IMG/VR virus record: IMGVR_UViG_3300043446_001867
Location: 1-47,963 of that record
From: a virus
Length of the DNA stretch: 47,963 nucleotides
Direction: 5' to 3' (one strand)
The notes below the pieces were generated by a model. It was not told the origin of the DNA. It made no database searches and saw only the letters and a list, made by a program, of their open reading frames with translations. This document shows, in pieces, positions 1-9,225 of the stretch (the first letter of the stretch is position 1; the number at the start of each line of letters is the position of its first letter). The position numbers and the translations under genes were made by a program.

Positions 1-962
1 AAAAATGGTCCATGTAAATATATACCGTCTTGAGATGCGATTGGACCTATAATTCTTTTTTGTTCTGTTGATGCATTATTAGTTCTTAGCCAAAATTCTA
101 AAGTATAATCTTGATGCTTACCAGAATCAGAAAGCATACCTAAAGATGGAATAATTAAAGATGGCATATTGTCATTGTTATATATTTTTGTAATACTTTG
201 TGAACCAAAAACCATTGGTACGCCAGAATTTTTTGCAACTAAAGCATTATCTTTAGAAAAATAATATCCACAGTCTTCGGTTAATCCGTAAGCATCTGCT
301 GGGATAACCTGTGAAGACTCTAAGGAAATAGTTGACGGCAAACTAGATGTTGTTATGCCTAATGAATGAGAATGAAATTCTTCAGACCATTGTCCAAATG
401 TTAAACCATTTGAATAAACTAAATAATCGTTTACGTCATTAGTTGCAAATAAAAAATTAAATTTAATTATAATTTTTATTTGAGAATTATCAAAGTCTGG
501 ACTAAAAGTTTCTGATAAAAAGATCCATCTTTCTCTGATTGCAACATCGTAGGGTCTTAACACATCAACATAAGAACTTAAAACTGAGTCATAATATCTA
601 TAACCTAACTCCACACCCAAAACATATGGGCTTTGAGTATAAAAATAAGAACCTATAGAAAATGTTTTTAATGTTTGATTAATATCATCAACATTAATAA
701 TATCTGGACTTTCTAAAGTTACCGAAAATGTTTCTCCTTCTAAACTTTCTGGAGTTATCTTATTAACTATGCTTTCTGGAAATGGTGTGTCTAAAAATTC
801 TGTTGTAGAAACAGAAGACCCATTAATTATCTCCCATGATGAAAAATCTCTGTGCGAGTTATTAATAATTGATACATAATCTACTTTATCATCCAAAGCC
901 CAAAGTCTTTGTGGATGTTCAGCAAATATTTTTTCAGCATATAGATTTGACGGACTAGACAT
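1..962 (-). CDS. Tail protein with LamG-like lectin fold (3' end outside window)
   Basis: About 320 codons are visible from an ATG at 962, open to the left edge, so the C-terminus is missing. The N-terminus (NLYAEKIFAEHPQRLWALDD) resembles starts I know from actinophage minor tail proteins. Around residues 285-293 the stretch YTLEFWLR resembles the concanavalin A/LamG beta-sandwich that binds glycans on fibres. A TGATAAAAT extended -10 lies 9 nt upstream, just beyond the stop of the neighbouring oxygenase gene, and there is no clear Shine-Dalgarno. Likely role: virion surface or receptor-binding protein. The fold call is by eye. Confidence 0.7.
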   Translation of the reverse strand, partial: MSSPSNLYAEKIFAEHPQRLWALDDKVDYVSIINNSHRDFSSWEIINGSSVSTTEFLDTPFPESIVNKITPESLEGETFSVTLESPDIINVDDINQTLKTFSIGSYFYTQSPYVLGVELGYRYYDSVLSSYVDVLRPYDVAIRERWIFLSETFSPDFDNSQIKIIIKFNFLFATNDVNDYLVYSNGLTFGQWSEEFHSHSLGITTSSLPSTISLESSQVIPADAYGLTEDCGYYFSKDNALVAKNSGVPMVFGSQSITKIYNNDNMPSLIIPSLGMLSDSGKHQDYTLEFWLRTNNASTEQKRIIGPIASQDGIYLHGPF

Positions 963-977
963 TATGGGTCTATTTTA

Positions 978-1499
978 TCATACGATGCGTGTAAACCATC
1001 TAGGAGCAGTATATCTTGTTCCTAAATCTATAACCTTTACTCCATGAACATAGTCTGGATTGTCTGGAAAACAAAGAAGATCTCCTGGCTTTGGTTTATA
1101 GGATATGTTATATTTTGGAAAATAAATATCTCCTCCGACATAGTCATCATTTAAGTAAACTAAGGTTGCTATGTCATTTGGTCTGTTAGAATCAAAATGT
1201 TCGTGCATTCCTTTTCCAGCAACAAATTTTGCTATATGTGTTTTTTCATGAAGGAAATCTTGAAATGGGCCATCGTAATTTTCTTTTACAAAATTATAAA
1301 CTTTAATTGCATACTCTTGCATTACATCCAGCAGTTCTGGATCTCTAGCCTTTATTTCGTTGTATGTATGAACAGTAAATTCTTGTTCATTATTCCCATA
1401 TTCTGGAAAATCATCTGTATATTTTTTTGCATAATCAGATATCCTTAAAGCAATATCTCTTGGCATAAATTCTTCTACATACTTTATTTTATCTATCAT
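978..1499 (-). CDS. 2OG-Fe(II) oxygenase, prolyl-4-hydroxylase-like
   Basis: This 173-aa protein has the double-stranded beta-helix iron-binding pattern: H101-x-D103, distal H152 and R162 ten residues later for 2-oxoglutarate. YLNDDYVGGDIYFPKY between them is typical of P4H-like enzymes. Such enzymes hydroxylate proline or other residues using Fe(II), O2 and 2-oxoglutarate. Its ATG overlaps the stop of the ribonucleotide reductase gene (ATGA), so the two are translationally coupled. It lies directly before a tail-protein gene, so a virion protein is one conceivable substrate. Family confident, substrate unknown. Confidence 0.88.
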   Translation of the reverse strand: MIDKIKYVEEFMPRDIALRISDYAKKYTDDFPEYGNNEQEFTVHTYNEIKARDPELLDVMQEYAIKVYNFVKENYDGPFQDFLHEKTHIAKFVAGKGMHEHFDSNRPNDIATLVYLNDDYVGGDIYFPKYNISYKPKPGDLLCFPDNPDYVHGVKVIDLGTRYTAPRWFTRIV

Positions 1500-3529
1500 G
1501 ATTTAATCCTTATCTCACAAGCATCAGTTGTGCAGTACATTTCTCCCTGTGCCTCCAAATTTTCTGCTCCATCGTAAATAGCGGACCAGTCTATCTTCTT
1601 TATTTGTCCTATATAACTATTATACTCCTCTTCAGTAATCTCTGTATATGGTTGTTGTGGATACACAGTATTACCCATAGGTAAAAATGATACCGCCTTT
1701 AACTGTCCTTCGTACATATGAAGCGCTGGCGCAATGTGCTTTGTTTCAGTTTCTTTGTCAAATGAAAGCGTTACAGACACGCCGTTATCAGACCAATATT
1801 TCTGAGCAGTAGCAGCAAGCGCAATCTTCTCAAATAACGTTACATCTTTTTCAGACCTTGAATGACCAGAATGTACTGGGAAATAAACGACAGTTGTATT
1901 CGCAGATACAAGGTCAGCCTCCATTTTATATCCAGCAGCCTTGAACAAATGAATCATTGGGTCGGTATTCCCAAAACGAATTGCTCTCAAGAAATAGTTT
2001 CCACCAGGCGCCCAGTGAACTCCAGGCGTTGCGCCAGAAAGAATTGATACAGACCCTGATGGTTTAACAGTTGTGACTCTAATGGAATCACGAACGCATA
2101 ACCATTCAGAATATTTATGATCATATCTACGTATAGTTTCATAGCCTTCGTCCATCCATTCACGCACAACAGGCAAACCAAATTTGTCTGAAAATGAAGC
2201 AATACCAGTTAGTGATGTTCCAATGCGACGATTACGCTGCATAATTCCATTTGTCTGTTGCCAGTGTGTTGGTATCAGCGTTACCGTCTTGCCATACAAA
2301 TATGCAAACTTTAATGTCCGCAAGAAATCTTCCTTAGACTCATGACGATTTAAATGTACTTCAACCAAGGTGCATAGTTCGTATGACTCCAAAGGTTGTT
2401 CTGCACAAGGATTAAAGCCCATGACTCTATAATCTTTTCCGTCAGCAGGATCTTTTAAACGCCCGTAATTTCTTGCCACATCTAACCATATAAAACCAGG
2501 TTCTCCGTTATTAGCAATAAGGTCTACATATTCTTCGTACTTTGTGCCTACCGTCGCAGAAACAGAATTGTTTGACATCCAGGCCCAACCTGGATTTTCT
2601 GGATCAAATGAATTTCTTTCTGGGAAAACCTCAGAATTCTTAAGATTCATAAAGTCTTCATCTTGAGCATTACCTAGAGCCAATGTTGCAGATCGTCTAA
2701 CATTTCCTGATACCACGCAGGTGCCAATGAGGTTAACGATATCTACTATTGCTCTTGAGTCAAGTGTTTCTCCTGCCCTACCGCCGATTACAGACCTTAT
2801 CTGCTTGTGTAACTGTATAAGTGGTGCAGGACCGCTTGCTGTGCCTCCAAACCCTTTAATAGGTGCTCCTAAAGGACGAATGAGGTCATAGTTAAATTCT
2901 TGTATGTACATATTAGGTTTTAAAAATGAGTTAATTAATAATCTAACAGATTCTACCCAGCCCTCACGAGTATCTGGGATTTCATAAACCTGTGGTGGTT
3001 CTGTAGGGTCATAAATAGGTAACTTTTTTTCTGCCCCGACAGTATCAAATCCTACACCTACACCCATCATAAGCGCATCCATAACCCAAGCAAATAATGT
3101 TCCTGGATCATTTCTGTCTATATCTTTTGTAGATACCATAGCACAATTTTGTAATGCTGCTGAGTTTTTCTTTTCCATTGTAAGTGCCGTGCCAAAAGAC
3201 CATAGGCCTCGCCCTGGTGGTGTCCACTTTAACTCAAACAAACGCTGATATGCTTCTTTTGCAGAAGCCTGTGCTTTATAGTCATTCCAAGGGAGTCTGT
3301 TTTCTTTGGCGTGATTCTTTTGGGCTGAATACATGCCCTCAATTACTCGACGACAAACCTCATACCATCTTTCTTTAGTTCCATCTTCCTTCATTCGAGA
3401 GTAGGTACGAATAAACGTAATCTCTCCTAGTGAATTACCACCAGCATCTGTAAATCCAAATGGTGGTTCTTTTGTTTTATACTCATTTATAAAATCTTCT
3501 GACAAGCGAAAACTAAAAAAATCTGACAC
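1496..3529 (-). CDS. nrdJ: Adenosylcobalamin-dependent ribonucleoside-triphosphate reductase (class II)
   Basis: This 677-aa enzyme reduces ribonucleotides to deoxyribonucleotides for phage DNA synthesis. The layout matches the monomeric Lactobacillus leichmannii-type RTPR. C129 in NCAMVS and C386 form the redox pair. C375 in NPCAEQPLE is the thiyl-radical cysteine, with E377 next to it; the 11-residue C375-C386 spacing equals that of the reference enzyme (C408/C419). The C-terminal CTTDAC pair (C666, C671) is the thioredoxin-reducible tail. The start is GTG at 3529 with AAGGAGA upstream. A TGGTATACT extended -10 lies about 35 bp before it. Activity would need host or imported vitamin B12. 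Confidence 0.96.
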   Translation of the reverse strand: MSDFFSFRLSEDFINEYKTKEPPFGFTDAGGNSLGEITFIRTYSRMKEDGTKERWYEVCRRVIEGMYSAQKNHAKENRLPWNDYKAQASAKEAYQRLFELKWTPPGRGLWSFGTALTMEKKNSAALQNCAMVSTKDIDRNDPGTLFAWVMDALMMGVGVGFDTVGAEKKLPIYDPTEPPQVYEIPDTREGWVESVRLLINSFLKPNMYIQEFNYDLIRPLGAPIKGFGGTASGPAPLIQLHKQIRSVIGGRAGETLDSRAIVDIVNLIGTCVVSGNVRRSATLALGNAQDEDFMNLKNSEVFPERNSFDPENPGWAWMSNNSVSATVGTKYEEYVDLIANNGEPGFIWLDVARNYGRLKDPADGKDYRVMGFNPCAEQPLESYELCTLVEVHLNRHESKEDFLRTLKFAYLYGKTVTLIPTHWQQTNGIMQRNRRIGTSLTGIASFSDKFGLPVVREWMDEGYETIRRYDHKYSEWLCVRDSIRVTTVKPSGSVSILSGATPGVHWAPGGNYFLRAIRFGNTDPMIHLFKAAGYKMEADLVSANTTVVYFPVHSGHSRSEKDVTLFEKIALAATAQKYWSDNGVSVTLSFDKETETKHIAPALHMYEGQLKAVSFLPMGNTVYPQQPYTEITEEEYNSYIGQIKKIDWSAIYDGAENLEAQGEMYCTTDACEIRIKS

Positions 3530-3551
3530 TGTTATTCTCCTTAAGAAACTG

Positions 3552-3560
3552 TAATTATTT
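3552..3560 (-). promoter_or_regulatory. Extended -10 promoter for the nrdJ operon
   Basis: On the minus strand the sequence reads TGGTATACT upstream of the GTG start, leaving a short leader containing the AAGGAGA ribosome-binding site. No clear TTGACA box is seen. Confidence 0.55.
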
Positions 3561-3617
3561 AAGTATACCAGAGTTTTTAGTTTTATAAAACTCTTATGCT
3601 ATTATTGAGGGTTATAG

Positions 3618-3746
3618 TTATTTAAAAGTTACTCTTGAATGATTTTGTGGAAAACATCTTAGACATATATTTAGTTTTGCACCAGTAACTGGGCATTCAG
3701 ATGTTTGCATGTTATGTCCTTTAAAAAAACAAATTATCTTTTTCAT
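3618..3746 (-). CDS. Cys-rich micro-protein (42 aa)
   Basis: ATG at 3746 overlaps the stop of the preceding oxygenase gene (ATGA), strong support for translation. The product begins MKKIICFFKGHNM and carries four cysteines: one at the N-terminus, one in ECPVTG, and a CLRC pair. The pattern recalls small DUF1660-like prophage proteins that probably bind zinc, but similarity is by eye only. It is the last gene of the minus-strand oxygenase operon before the nrdJ promoter. Confidence 0.7.
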   Translation of the reverse strand: MKKIICFFKGHNMQTSECPVTGAKLNICLRCFPQNHSRVTFK

Positions 3747-4420
3747 AATTTTGTCCATAACTCTGTTACTACGTGAGAATCTTTTGGAGCAATATCATAA
3801 GCAATTGTAATTCTTGGCTTGTCCTCATACCAATCATCTCTACCGTGTGGGTGTCCTGTTTCTGATACTATTGCTCTATTGTTTTTATTGTGATTTTCAA
3901 ATAACACTTGTTTATTTATTTTATAAAATGTTATAGATGGTTCAGCGTTAACACAATAATAACCATGAAAGATTGGTGCTCCTGTGCCCTCTGCATGATC
4001 ATGAAATGAATGGGCATTATTTATTGGACTAACTCCACCATTTACAGCCATTATTTTTTGTTTTTTTTCGTCCCAACTTCCATAAGTTTTATAATCTAAA
4101 TTATACCAGCCGTGAATCATAAAGTCCAGTTCTTCATAATTAAAATTATAATACTCACATGCTTCTTTAGTTAAATTAGATAAAGATATTTTTAAATTTT
4201 TAATTTCATTATTTTCAAAATTAAAAATATTATAATAGTTTCCTAATTGTGTTGTTGGTCCATTATCTTTGTTATACTTTGATAAAACATCTTCTGGAAT
4301 AGGTGCTAAAGAACCAGAAAGTAATTCCGATTGTTTTTCTACTAAATAGTCAAATAAAAAATCTAAATCATTATCAATAAATGATTCAAAAAATTTATGT
4401 GGTGGCTTCATTGCTATCAT
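3743..4420 (-). CDS. 2OG-Fe(II) oxygenase-like protein, tandem paralogue
   Basis: This 225-aa protein is a diverged duplicate of its upstream neighbour: both share KPHKFFE near the start, EACEYYN/D in the middle, then H-D-H plus APxFHGYY, and end with GHxH and PRITIAYDI. The H-x-H, distal His and Arg arrangement matches phage 2OG-oxygenase-like double-stranded beta-helix proteins. I chose ATG 4420 because it overlaps the upstream stop as ATGA; a TTG five codons earlier is open but unnecessary. Substrate unknown. Confidence 0.75.
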   Translation of the reverse strand: MIAMKPPHKFFESFIDNDLDFLFDYLVEKQSELLSGSLAPIPEDVLSKYNKDNGPTTQLGNYYNIFNFENNEIKNLKISLSNLTKEACEYYNFNYEELDFMIHGWYNLDYKTYGSWDEKKQKIMAVNGGVSPINNAHSFHDHAEGTGAPIFHGYYCVNAEPSITFYKINKQVLFENHNKNNRAIVSETGHPHGRDDWYEDKPRITIAYDIAPKDSHVVTELWTKL

Positions 4421-5076
4421 AACAATGGGATCCAATGCTGTTCGGCAGCATTTGCCCTAATTAAATATTCCAATGGAATAATGTCGTAAGCGATTGTTAT
4501 TCTTGGACCTTCCCAATCCCAATCTGCCATAGCATGCTGATGACCCATTTCAGAAACAATTAATTTATTATCAATATTATGATGATCTACCACTTCTCCA
4601 TACACATGATAATGTGTTGTAGAAGGCTCTGCTTTAACACTATAATACCCGTGAAAATTTGGTGCTCCTGGTTGACCATGATCATGCCAATCTAATTTGC
4701 CTTTACCCTTATGAGTTATATTAAACCATCCCTGAACCATAAAGTTTTGTGCATCAAAGTCAATATCATAATATTCACATGCCTCTTTTGTTGCATCTTT
4801 AACACCTTTAAAAACATTATATATTTCTTCACTATGAAATTGAAAAACATTGTACTCTCTCCATTTTACTGTGGAAGTACTTCCAGATTTTACCCAATAT
4901 TCGTGTCCTGCAGAACCCAAAGGAGTTACACCATCTATTTCGGCTCTTTCTATTTTTTCATATCTATCAGATAAAAAATTAGACAATTTATTAAGATCAT
5001 TATTTAAATGTCTTTCAAAAAATTTATGTGGCTTAGTTCCAAATTTTGCAGTTGGACTCATTCCTTGATTTTGCAT
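4417..5076 (-). CDS. 2OG-Fe(II) oxygenase-like protein
   Basis: 219 aa. Candidate metal ligands are H131-D-H133 (in WHDHG) and H179/H181 (in GHQH), followed by R192 in PRITIAYDI, as expected for a jelly-roll 2OG oxygenase of the HxH subtype. It pairs with the downstream paralogue through an ATGA overlap. A GAAGGG motif precedes the ATG. A TGGTATACT extended -10 and an inverted repeat (CTGTA/TACAG, 5094-5107) lie immediately upstream. Alternative start: Met 6. Confidence 0.76.
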   Translation of the reverse strand: MQNQGMSPTAKFGTKPHKFFERHLNNDLNKLSNFLSDRYEKIERAEIDGVTPLGSAGHEYWVKSGSTSTVKWREYNVFQFHSEEIYNVFKGVKDATKEACEYYDIDFDAQNFMVQGWFNITHKGKGKLDWHDHGQPGAPNFHGYYSVKAEPSTTHYHVYGEVVDHHNIDNKLIVSEMGHQHAMADWDWEGPRITIAYDIIPLEYLIRANAAEQHWIPLL

Positions 5077-5093
5077 TTTATTTTACCCTTCTA

Positions 5094-5114
5094 CTGTATT
5101 ACTACAGTATACCA
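5094..5114 (-). promoter_or_regulatory. Extended -10 with adjacent inverted repeat
   Basis: Minus strand TGGTATACT is followed directly by CTGTA-GTAA-TACAG. The repeat lies at the predicted transcription start and could be an operator or a 5' mRNA hairpin for the oxygenase pair. Confidence 0.45.
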
Positions 5115-5118
5115 TGTT

Positions 5119-6327
5119 TTAGCCCCAAGGAGCAAAGTTAAACGCTGGTGAGAAGCCGAACACGCTGAATGGTGAGAAGCCAAACACACCGAATGGTGAG
5201 AAGCCGAAGACACCGAATGGTGAGAAGCCGAAGACACCGAATGGTGAGAAGCCAAACACACCGAATGGTGAGAAGCCGAAGACCGAGAATGGTGCGAAGG
5301 AAAATACACCGAATGGTGAGAAGCCGAAGACCGAGAATGGTGCGAAGGAAAATACACCGAATGGTGAGAATCCGAAGACCGAGAATGGAGTAAATTGGAA
5401 TGTTGTAACGCTAGAAGATGCAGAAGAATAATTTCCAGCACCATTAGCATTTTCTGCACGAACCTGATAAGTTTGAGCAGTTCCACCTTCTTGATTTACA
5501 GAAACCGATGTTCCTGCTGTTGTTCCAGACTTTGAGTCCGAAGATGTCCAGGTATATTGACTAATAGCCTTTCCACCATTTGCTGGTGCAGACCAAGATA
5601 CGCTGTCTGTTGTAGTTCCAGCAACGTTAACTCCAGCAGAAGGCGTTGGAGATGATACTGTTGGTGCTGCTGGTGTATCTGGAACAGTTGTTACTGTAAC
5701 AGCACTAGAAGCAGAAGATGCTAATGAAGTACCATTTCCATTTGTAGCAGTGACTGTAAACGTTGGAGTTGCACCAGTAGCGTATCCTGTTGGAGCCAAT
5801 GGGGAAGTTGCTCCAGAAGCAGAATATCCTCCACCAGATACTGTATAACTTGTTATTGATTTTCCACCAGTAGCGTTGGCAGTAAATGCAACAGAAACAG
5901 ATCCATTGTTATAGGGTCTATTTGTTCCAACATCTGTTGCAGATGAAAGTGTTGGTGCTTGAGGAACTGTAGTAGCAGTTACTGAAGAAGATGTTGTTCC
6001 TGCAGAAGAGCCTACACTATTATTTGCTTTAATTGTAAATGTATATGCTGTATTAGATGCAAGTCCTTCAAATGTAGTGCTTGTTCCAGATACCGTTTTT
6101 GAATAAGTAGAAGGAGTAGTAGTAATGGTATAAGATGATGCTTCTGCTGATCCTGCTGGTAAAGACCATGCAAGACTTACAGATCCTCCAACACCAGAGG
6201 CTCCTGCCTCTGTTGATGCTGCTGAGGCAGCATATGGACGATTCGTACCAACGTCTGTTGCAGTGGTAATTGTTACATCATTAGGCCATGATTGCTGACC
6301 TGCTTTTCTTCCAAGTTTACCTGCCAT
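5119..6327 (-). CDS. Tail fibre: fibronectin-III-like domains plus aromatic octapeptide repeats
   Basis: 402 aa. Residues about 30-310 form three Fn3/Ig-like beta-sandwiches (for example YTFTIKANNSVG and YQVRAENANGAG), domains common on phage tails where they bind host surface glycans weakly. Residues 310-402 are ten copies of an octapeptide FGFSPFGV/FSFAPFSV, ending FNFAPWG. The same ending closes the PASTA/TSP1-like fibre protein at 13.2 kb. AAAGGAGT precedes the ATG. The repeat region is near-identical at DNA level, so copy number may vary. Role: distal fibre or adhesin, inferred. Confidence 0.8.
   Translation of the reverse strand: MAGKLGRKAGQQSWPNDVTITTATDVGTNRPYAASAASTEAGASGVGGSVSLAWSLPAGSAEASSYTITTTPSTYSKTVSGTSTTFEGLASNTAYTFTIKANNSVGSSAGTTSSSVTATTVPQAPTLSSATDVGTNRPYNNGSVSVAFTANATGGKSITSYTVSGGGYSASGATSPLAPTGYATGATPTFTVTATNGNGTSLASSASSAVTVTTVPDTPAAPTVSSPTPSAGVNVAGTTTDSVSWSAPANGGKAISQYTWTSSDSKSGTTAGTSVSVNQEGGTAQTYQVRAENANGAGNYSSASSSVTTFQFTPFSVFGFSPFGVFSFAPFSVFGFSPFGVFSFAPFSVFGFSPFGVFGFSPFGVFGFSPFGVFGFSPFGVFGFSPFSVFGFSPAFNFAPWG
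5122..5400 (-). repeat. Tandem 24-bp coding repeats
   Basis: About ten near-identical 24-bp units encode the octapeptide (F-x-F-x-P-F-x-V). Two subtypes (FGFSPFGV and FSFAPFSV) alternate at the N-terminal end, then one subtype runs homogeneously, suggesting recent unequal exchange or slippage. Confidence 0.9.
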
Positions 6328-6358
6328 TACTATCTACTCCTTTTATTTGTAATTTCTA

Positions 6359-8677
6359 TTACGCCGTAGCGAGGTCGCCTATCAAGACCCAAGTATCTGT
6401 TGCTCTCTTAAATAAGGTTGCTGCAGACCATTGTGCTCTTAAATATGCACCAGGTGTACCATTTACTGTTACTCCTGCTGCTCCGACAATTCTTACTCCA
6501 CCAGTATTTGTACGAAGAACATCAATAGATGTTCCTACTGGATATGCAACTGAGGAGTTTGCTGGAATTGTAATATCTACAGCAGTTCCGCCAGTGTGTG
6601 AAACTTCAATCATAGAGTCTCTTTCAGAAAGTGCAGATAGTGTATATGCTGCGGACTTTTGAATAATTGGCGTTCTTGAAGGAACGCCTTCTTTAGACTG
6701 TGTGCCGTCTGAAAATACGATACCTGCTGCTGGAAGAGTTACGGTTCCAGTGAAGGTTGGTGATGCAAGATCTGCTTTAGCAGCAAATGATGCTGAAAGT
6801 CCAGAAATCTTGGATTGATCAATTGCTGCAGACGCATTAATATCTGCATTTACGATAGTTCCATCTGCAATCATTGCTGATGTAACTCCACCAGTTGCAA
6901 TTTCAATTGTTCCTGGTGTTGATTCTGTAAGACCTGAACCTGCTGTTATTGCTTTAGCAGCATTAAATGCTGCGTAGGTAACATTTGTTGTTCCAATTGT
7001 AATTGCTGATGTGTTAGAGCAAACGTATCCGTATCCTGAGTTAACAGTACCTTCAAGTACTAGAGTGAAATCTCCACCCTTTAACTCTCCGTCTGGAGTA
7101 TTGTCTGCATCTGTTGCTCTTGTCCATGAACCTGAAGCAACTACATAAATACCATTTTGTGTTTGAGTTGTTTGATCCTTAACAAGAACACGATCACCAA
7201 CAGATAAAGAAACTCCATCAATTGTTTGTGTTCCGCTTAATGTAATATTTGCTGTTGTAGCAACACGAACTGGCTGATGGAAGTTAATTCCTGCAGTTAC
7301 ATTATCTACATATGCCTTAGTTGCTGCATGTAAATCTGCTGATGGTGCGCCCGAAAGTGTCAAGGCTCCTGTCATTGTTCCGCCAGCAAGTGCTAACTTA
7401 GAATCTAATTGTGTTTGAATTGCTGAGGTTACACCGTCAACATATCCAAGTTCAGTTGCTGAAACATTTCCAATTGATGTTGTTGATGGAAGAGTAACAG
7501 TTCCTGTAAAGGTAGGTCCTGCAAGAGGAGCCTTAAGATCAAGTGCTGTTTGTGTAGCAGTTGAAACTGGCTTATTAGCATCGGAAGTATTGTCTGCATT
7601 ACCAAGTCCAACCATTGCTTTTGTAACTCCAGATACTGTGCCAGTAAATGTTGGAGAAGCAAGCGGTGCCTTTAGATCAAGTGCAGACTGTGTTGCAGTT
7701 GATATTGGCTTATTTGCATCAGATGTATTATCAACATTTCCAAGTCCTACGGAAGACTTTGTCAATGCTGCAACTGCTGTCGAAACTGCTCCATCTGCAT
7801 ATGTTTTTGTTGCAAGTGCTGCTGTATCAGCAATACCATGTACGCTTGTTGTTGCTGTAGTATGAGCAGTTAGATTTGCTGAAGCAGAAGATCCTACTGC
7901 TGATGCTGCATTGTCTGCATATGTTTTTGTTGCAAGTGCTGCTGTATCTGTAATTCCATGAACACCAGTTGTGTCAGAATTATGTGTACCAATTTCTGTG
8001 CCTATTGCATTATTTCTATCTGTTACTTCTTGAGCAATAGCATCATCAATAGCCTGATTTCTATCAGAAACTTCTGCTGCAATCTCATTTCCTATTGCAT
8101 TATTTCTATCTGTTACTTCTTGAGCAATAGCATCATCAATAGCCACATCTCTAGCAGAGACTTCTAGGGCAATAGCATCATTAATTGCAGTATTGCGCTC
8201 TGTTACTTCTAATGCAATAGCATCATCAATTGCAGTGTTACGGTTTGTTACTTCTTGTCCAATAGCATCAGAAATTGCATCGTTTCTATTATTTACTTCT
8301 AATGAAATTGCGTCATTTACCGTAGTTGTTAGGTCTGTTTGATATACAAGATTTGCTGTATTAGAAATTCCATGAACACCTGTTGTCTCATTATTATGAT
8401 CTTCAATATATTGAGTTAACTCTGCATCTAATGCCACGCCTTGTGGGATTAATGCTATATCGATCATACCTTGTGCGTTTAGGGTTACTATTCCACCTAC
8501 GCCATCAAGGCCATCTAAATTTTTAAAATAGGAGAGGGCAGACCATGCCGAAGACCCGTTTCCAATTTTGAACTGGTTGGTATCGGTTTCAAATCCGATT
8601 TCTCCTGCTGCTAAAGTTGGATTCGCTGCAGTCCATTGTGCTGCGGTTCCTCTGCGTTGTTGCATTCTTGTTGCCAT
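6359..8677 (-). CDS. Long tail fibre protein with coiled-coil and fibre repeats
   Basis: 772 aa. The N-terminus (MQQRRGTAAQWTAANP, then AAGEIGFETDTNQFKIG) is the fibre-attachment motif found in many phage tail fibres. Residues about 126-230 are 14-residue repeats (AIDDAIAQEVTDRN), a likely trimeric coiled coil. Repeats of LKAPLASPTFTGTV and VGLGNVDNTSDANKP follow, both classic trimeric fibre shaft motifs. The C-terminal 100 residues end TDTWVLIGDL and are paralogous to the C-terminus of the gene at 14.3 kb, a probable shared tip module. AAGGAGAG precedes the ATG. Confidence 0.9.
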   Translation of the reverse strand: MATRMQQRRGTAAQWTAANPTLAAGEIGFETDTNQFKIGNGSSAWSALSYFKNLDGLDGVGGIVTLNAQGMIDIALIPQGVALDAELTQYIEDHNNETTGVHGISNTANLVYQTDLTTTVNDAISLEVNNRNDAISDAIGQEVTNRNTAIDDAIALEVTERNTAINDAIALEVSARDVAIDDAIAQEVTDRNNAIGNEIAAEVSDRNQAIDDAIAQEVTDRNNAIGTEIGTHNSDTTGVHGITDTAALATKTYADNAASAVGSSASANLTAHTTATTSVHGIADTAALATKTYADGAVSTAVAALTKSSVGLGNVDNTSDANKPISTATQSALDLKAPLASPTFTGTVSGVTKAMVGLGNADNTSDANKPVSTATQTALDLKAPLAGPTFTGTVTLPSTTSIGNVSATELGYVDGVTSAIQTQLDSKLALAGGTMTGALTLSGAPSADLHAATKAYVDNVTAGINFHQPVRVATTANITLSGTQTIDGVSLSVGDRVLVKDQTTQTQNGIYVVASGSWTRATDADNTPDGELKGGDFTLVLEGTVNSGYGYVCSNTSAITIGTTNVTYAAFNAAKAITAGSGLTESTPGTIEIATGGVTSAMIADGTIVNADINASAAIDQSKISGLSASFAAKADLASPTFTGTVTLPAAGIVFSDGTQSKEGVPSRTPIIQKSAAYTLSALSERDSMIEVSHTGGTAVDITIPANSSVAYPVGTSIDVLRTNTGGVRIVGAAGVTVNGTPGAYLRAQWSAATLFKRATDTWVLIGDLATA

Positions 8678-8740
8678 ATTTTATTCTCTCCTTATGGTAT
8701 TTCTACCAGTTTATTTCTGTGCTAATTATAACATCAATTT

Positions 8741-9196
8741 TTAGTTGAAATTATCAATAGCACTTCCTCCATCAAATACAAGAGTCCACTGATTTGTAGT
8801 TGGACCTCCAGCATCTAAACCTGCTCCTTGTGGGCTATTAAAACTTCCGCCTTCATAAAATTGAGATACTATAAAACCAGTACCATCGATTGCTGTATCG
8901 TGAATATGTTGTGGAAGACTCTGAGTATCGTCTATTGTTGCGATTGTTAGCCAAGAACCATTATAATGAACATTAACTCTTTCTGTTAATGTATCAAACC
9001 ATAGATCACCATTATCTGGTGTAGAGGGAGCGGTACCTCCAACTGTCATGCCACCTATTACTGAATCAACATATGATTTAGTAGCAGCATGGGTAGATAA
9101 TGTAGGTTCTCCTACAACTACCGCTCCGCCAAACTCACCGCCACCAGTGACGATAAGTCCATTTTTAACCTTGAAGTCTTTGTTGACTGTTGCCAA
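8741..9196 (-). CDS. Short tail fibre/structural protein
   Basis: About 151 aa. I chose TTG at 9196 because it gives MATVNKDFKVKNGLIV, identical to the start of the next fibre gene, and has GAGGGAG at good spacing; a GTG three codons earlier is possible. LSTHAATKSYVD is a standard fibre motif, followed by GDLWFDT and YNGSWLTIAT, typical of tip domains. An extended -10 (TGTTATAAT) lies between this gene and the long fibre gene downstream. Confidence 0.78.
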   Translation of the reverse strand: MATVNKDFKVKNGLIVTGGGEFGGAVVVGEPTLSTHAATKSYVDSVIGGMTVGGTAPSTPDNGDLWFDTLTERVNVHYNGSWLTIATIDDTQSLPQHIHDTAIDGTGFIVSQFYEGGSFNSPQGAGLDAGGPTTNQWTLVFDGGSAIDNFN

Positions 9197-9225
9197 GATT
9201 ACCACTCCCTCTTTTTATTTATTTT

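Noticed and set aside
4421-4435. TTG start for the tandem oxygenase at 4435
   Set aside because: ATG 4420 forms a standard ATGA overlap with the upstream stop and retains the conserved KPPHKFF region.
5145-5400. Tandem 24-bp repeats looking like a CRISPR or satellite
   Set aside because: Units have no unique spacers and read continuously as in-frame octapeptides of the fibre protein; plus-strand frames over them (Arg/His-rich) are shadows.
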